Shown here one piece after another: positions 7,259 to 8,752 of a DNA stretch of 8,752 nucleotides. How positions within the stretch are numbered: position 1 is the stretch's first letter; each line of letters starts with the position of its first letter. The stretch is from Lentisphaeria bacterium UBA1829. GTDB taxonomy: Bacteria > Verrucomicrobiota > Lentisphaeria > Victivallales > UBA1829. A model generated the notes under the pieces. That model was not told the DNA's origin and did not search any database. It was given only the letters and a program-made list of their open reading frames with translations. Location: positions 1 to 8,752 of the forward strand of contig DDJH01000054.1 of NCBI GenBank assembly GCA_002338895.1, in the 5' to 3' direction. The translations under genes and the position numbers were made by a program.

Positions 7259-7286
7259 TTGCTTTTTCACGGTTCTTTGATATAAT
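7259..7286 (+). promoter_or_regulatory. Promoter of the small-RNA candidate
   Basis: TTGCTT (7259-7264), 16-bp spacer, perfect TATAAT (7281-7286). T-rich DNA at about 7218-7235 lies 25-40 bp upstream of the -35 box and may act as an UP-like element. The start of transcription is expected near 7293, exactly where the first hairpin begins. No plus-strand protein gene follows. Confidence 0.65.
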
Positions 7287-7292
7287 TAGTAA

Positions 7293-7438
7293 CGGCACGT
7301 CGACAGAAGGTCGATTTGCCGGTGTCTTCAGATCCAATATCAATGGGTTGTTTGAGATTGAGGAGAGTTGTTGGGGACGGAAGGTTTTCCATCCCCGCGA
7401 TCGGAAAAACGGGAGGGTGCCGTTTTTCCGATTTTTTT
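7293..7438 (+). ncRNA. Candidate free-standing small RNA, about 146 nt
   Basis: The unit is bounded by a promoter (TATAAT at 7281-7286) and an intrinsic terminator (7400-7438). Hairpin 1: CGGCA (7293-7297) with TGCCG (7317-7321), a 2x2 internal loop, then TCGAC (7300-7304) with GTCGA (7310-7314), loop AGAAG. Hairpin 2: GGGGA (7373-7377) with TCCCC (7392-7396), a C-A mismatch, then GGAA with TTCC around loop GGTT. Hairpin 3 is the terminator. A weaker TCAAT/ATTGA pairing (7340-7344 with 7357-7361) may fold the middle. I do not recognise the family: the signatures of SRP RNA, tmRNA and RNase P are absent, and the layout does not look like 6S RNA. No open frame on the plus strand here looks like a gene. 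It points convergently toward hisC, so it could act in trans or interfere with the end of hisC. The boundaries are inferred. Confidence 0.6.
7400..7438 (+). terminator. Strong rho-independent terminator
   Basis: A perfect 13-bp stem, ATCGGAAAAACGG (7400-7412) with CCGTTTTTCCGAT (7420-7432), loop GAGGGTG, then six T (7433-7438). The U-tract lies on the plus-strand side, so it ends the small-RNA candidate. On the minus strand the same stem begins six bases after the hisC stop but is followed by CGCGGGG, so it would terminate hisC poorly. Confidence 0.85.
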
Positions 7439-7443
7439 GCAGG

Positions 7444-8520
7444 TCAGGCCCGGGCGGTCTGCACGCAGAAGTCCCTGGCGCATTCCAGAAGGAAGTCCAT
7501 GTCTTCCGGAAGGCCGATGGTGATCCGCACAAATTCCCCGGTCATCTCGCCGGGAAAATAGCGGACAAGGACCTGGCGGGTCCGCAGAAACTCGAAAAAG
7601 CCTTTGCCATCCCGGTTCGGCGGCGCGGCAAACAGAAAGTTCGTCTGCGAGGGGATGATCCGGAAGCCGAGACCTTCCAGCTTTTTCCGGAAGATCTCCC
7701 GCGTGGCCTTGACTTTTGCTGTGGTCTCCGCCAGATAGTCGCGATCCCGGAAGGAGGTCAGCGCAAGAAGCTGAGTCAGCGCATTGACGTTGTAGGAGTC
7801 CTTCACCTTCATCATCTCCTGGATGATTTTCGGATGGGCCAGCGCATAGCCGAAACGGATGCCGGCAAGAGAACGGCTCTTCGAAAAGGTCCGGGAAATG
7901 ATCGCATTCGGGTGATCCTTCAGAAGTGCGTCGCAGTTGTCTTCGGCAAAATCCGCATAGGCTTCGTCGAAGAGGACGGCGCCGTCGAACGTGTCGCAGA
8001 TGCGTTTCATCGCTTCCAGCGGGTATGCGTTCCCCGTCGGCGCGTTGGGACGGGCGAGCATGACGATCGACGCCCCTTGAATCCTTTCCGGAAAATCTGC
8101 GGGAAGGGCAAAATGGTTCTCCTTTTCCAGCGGAACGGAAATCACCGGCGCATTCTGGAGTTCTGCAAGGGTTCGGTACAGCGAATAGGTCGGAACGGGC
8201 ATCGCCAGTGGATGGGTCTCGTCCAGAAAACAGCGGGCGAGAATGGTCAGAATGTCGTCGGAACCGTTCGCGGCGATCACCTGGTCCGGAGAGACCCCGT
8301 GGAAGGACGCAATCTCCTCCCGGAGCGTCTGGGCCACCGGATCCGGGTACAGACGGAGATGATCCAGTACCTCATCTGTCACCACCTCTTTCAGACGGGG
8401 CGTCGGCGGATACGGATTCTCGTTGGTGTTCAGCTTGATGATCTTCTTCCATTTCGGCTGTTCGCCGGGAACATAGCCGGTCATTTCGGCAATGACCGGA
8501 CGGACATTCGGGACGTTCAT
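7444..8520 (-). CDS. hisC: Histidinol-phosphate aminotransferase
   Basis: 358 residues, normal for the family. It is a class II/HisC aminotransferase (PLP fold type I) that transfers an amino group from glutamate to imidazole-acetol phosphate in histidine synthesis, in the cytosol. Visible motifs: LNTNENPYPP (30-39), LYPDP (57-61), ANGSDDIL (84-91), the substrate and cofactor loop ARPNAPTG (156-163), FDEAYADF (184-191) with PLP-contacting D185, SRTFSKSRSLAGIRFGYA (209-226) with PLP lysine K214 and R222, and FVRITIG (330-336) with the substrate-carboxylate Arg R332. All key residues are present. The ATG overlaps the hisD stop by 4 bp (ATGA), with AAGGA upstream inside hisD, so the two are cotranscribed and probably coupled. 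It appears to be the last gene of the his transcript in this direction. Confidence 0.97.
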   Translation of the reverse strand: MNVPNVRPVIAEMTGYVPGEQPKWKKIIKLNTNENPYPPTPRLKEVVTDEVLDHLRLYPDPVAQTLREEIASFHGVSPDQVIAANGSDDILTILARCFLDETHPLAMPVPTYSLYRTLAELQNAPVISVPLEKENHFALPADFPERIQGASIVMLARPNAPTGNAYPLEAMKRICDTFDGAVLFDEAYADFAEDNCDALLKDHPNAIISRTFSKSRSLAGIRFGYALAHPKIIQEMMKVKDSYNVNALTQLLALTSFRDRDYLAETTAKVKATREIFRKKLEGLGFRIIPSQTNFLFAAPPNRDGKGFFEFLRTRQVLVRYFPGEMTGEFVRITIGLPEDMDFLLECARDFCVQTARA

Positions 8521-8752
8521 TTCCGGAAATCCTTTCTGATGGTGGCACTTCTTCCATGCGCGTCAAGACCTTCCAGCGATGCAAAACATTCAATCGCCGG
8601 AATCTCTCTGCACAGTGCCTCTTCGGTATATTCAAGAATACTGCTTCGCCGCATGAAATCCATTGTGGAAAGACCGTGGAAGAACTTTGCGGTCCCCGCG
8701 GTCGGCAGGACATGACTCGGCCCGGCGGTGAAATCGCCCGCCGGTTCCGGTG
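8517..8752 (-). CDS. hisD: Histidinol dehydrogenase, C-terminal fragment (gene continues off window)
   Basis: Seventy-seven complete codons ending in TGA at 8517. The translation contains GPSHVLPTAGTAKFF, the conserved GxxHVLPT segment, then STMDFMRRSSILEYT and EGLDAHGRSATIR. The His of LDAHGRSA corresponds to the zinc-ligand His419 of E. coli HisD. The enzyme oxidises L-histidinol to L-histidine in two NAD-dependent steps. The start of the gene lies beyond the right edge. The stop overlaps the hisC start by 4 bp. This fragment is partial only because the window ends; nothing suggests damage. Confidence 0.95.
   Translation of the reverse strand, partial: PEPAGDFTAGPSHVLPTAGTAKFFHGLSTMDFMRRSSILEYTEEALCREIPAIECFASLEGLDAHGRSATIRKDFRK

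Larger units (their letters stand above)
6949..7443. other. 495-bp intergenic region between gcvH and hisC
   Basis: This region is strongly AT-rich between about 6980 and 7290, unlike the GC-rich genes around it. It holds the gcvH promoter and ribosome-binding site at its left, an AT-rich inverted repeat in the middle, and a plus-strand promoter, small-RNA candidate and terminator at its right. I see no convincing protein gene. A 68-codon frame on the minus strand (7189-6983) would start with TTG, has no ribosome-binding site and no recognisable motif, and runs across the gcvH promoter. I looked for a glycine riboswitch upstream of gcvH and did not find its conserved core. Confidence 0.7.

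Noticed and set aside
7204..8715. Plus-strand open frame of 503 codons
   Set aside because: It is antisense to hisC and the end of hisD, which have all family motifs. The frame is a by-product of codon bias, and its start has no ribosome-binding site.

Overview
The window reads as a GC-rich bacterial chromosome segment. It is most likely from the phylum Lentisphaerota (Victivallis-like) or a close PVC relative. The main clue is an H-X9-DG pseudopilin encoded directly upstream of a secreted glycoside hydrolase and divergent from an AraC-type regulator, a pairing known to be heavily expanded in those genomes. This placement is an inference from gene content, not a measured phylogeny. The standard genetic code applies: pyrG, the recombinase gene, hisC and hisD all end in TGA.

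Left part (1-3742), an accessory carbohydrate locus. On the minus strand a strong sigma70-type promoter (2789-2817) drives a pseudopilin gene (2754-1978). Sixteen bases later comes a large secreted clan-A-like glycoside hydrolase (1961 to beyond the left edge). Divergently, an AraC-family regulator (2924-3742) is complete in sequence but interrupted by an in-frame TGA at codon 147. Between the two promoters lies a direct repeat with 21-bp spacing (2827-2855), the geometry expected of an AraC-type operator.

Middle (3768-6364), housekeeping. pyrG (CTP synthase) and a XerC/XerD-like tyrosine recombinase are co-directional on the minus strand and overlap by 4 bp (ATGA), so they are probably translationally coupled. 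The recombinase gene converges on the AraC gene with a 25-bp gap.

Right part (6365-8752). A glycine-cleavage H-protein homologue (gcvH) is well conserved overall, but threonine replaces the lysine that normally carries lipoate. Its stop codon lies inside one copy of an exact 36-bp direct repeat; the second copy is 30 bp further downstream. The 495-bp gap between gcvH and hisC contains a gcvH promoter and an AT-rich stretch. It also holds a plus-strand unit that looks like a free-standing small RNA gene: a promoter, about 146 nt with several hairpins, and a 13-bp terminator stem with a U-tract. hisC and the 3' end of hisD follow on the minus strand with a 4-bp overlap, as part of a his operon.

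The observations most worth following up are the lysine-less GcvH, the candidate small RNA, the interrupted AraC gene beside an intact operator-like repeat, and the 36/30/36 repeat at the end of gcvH.
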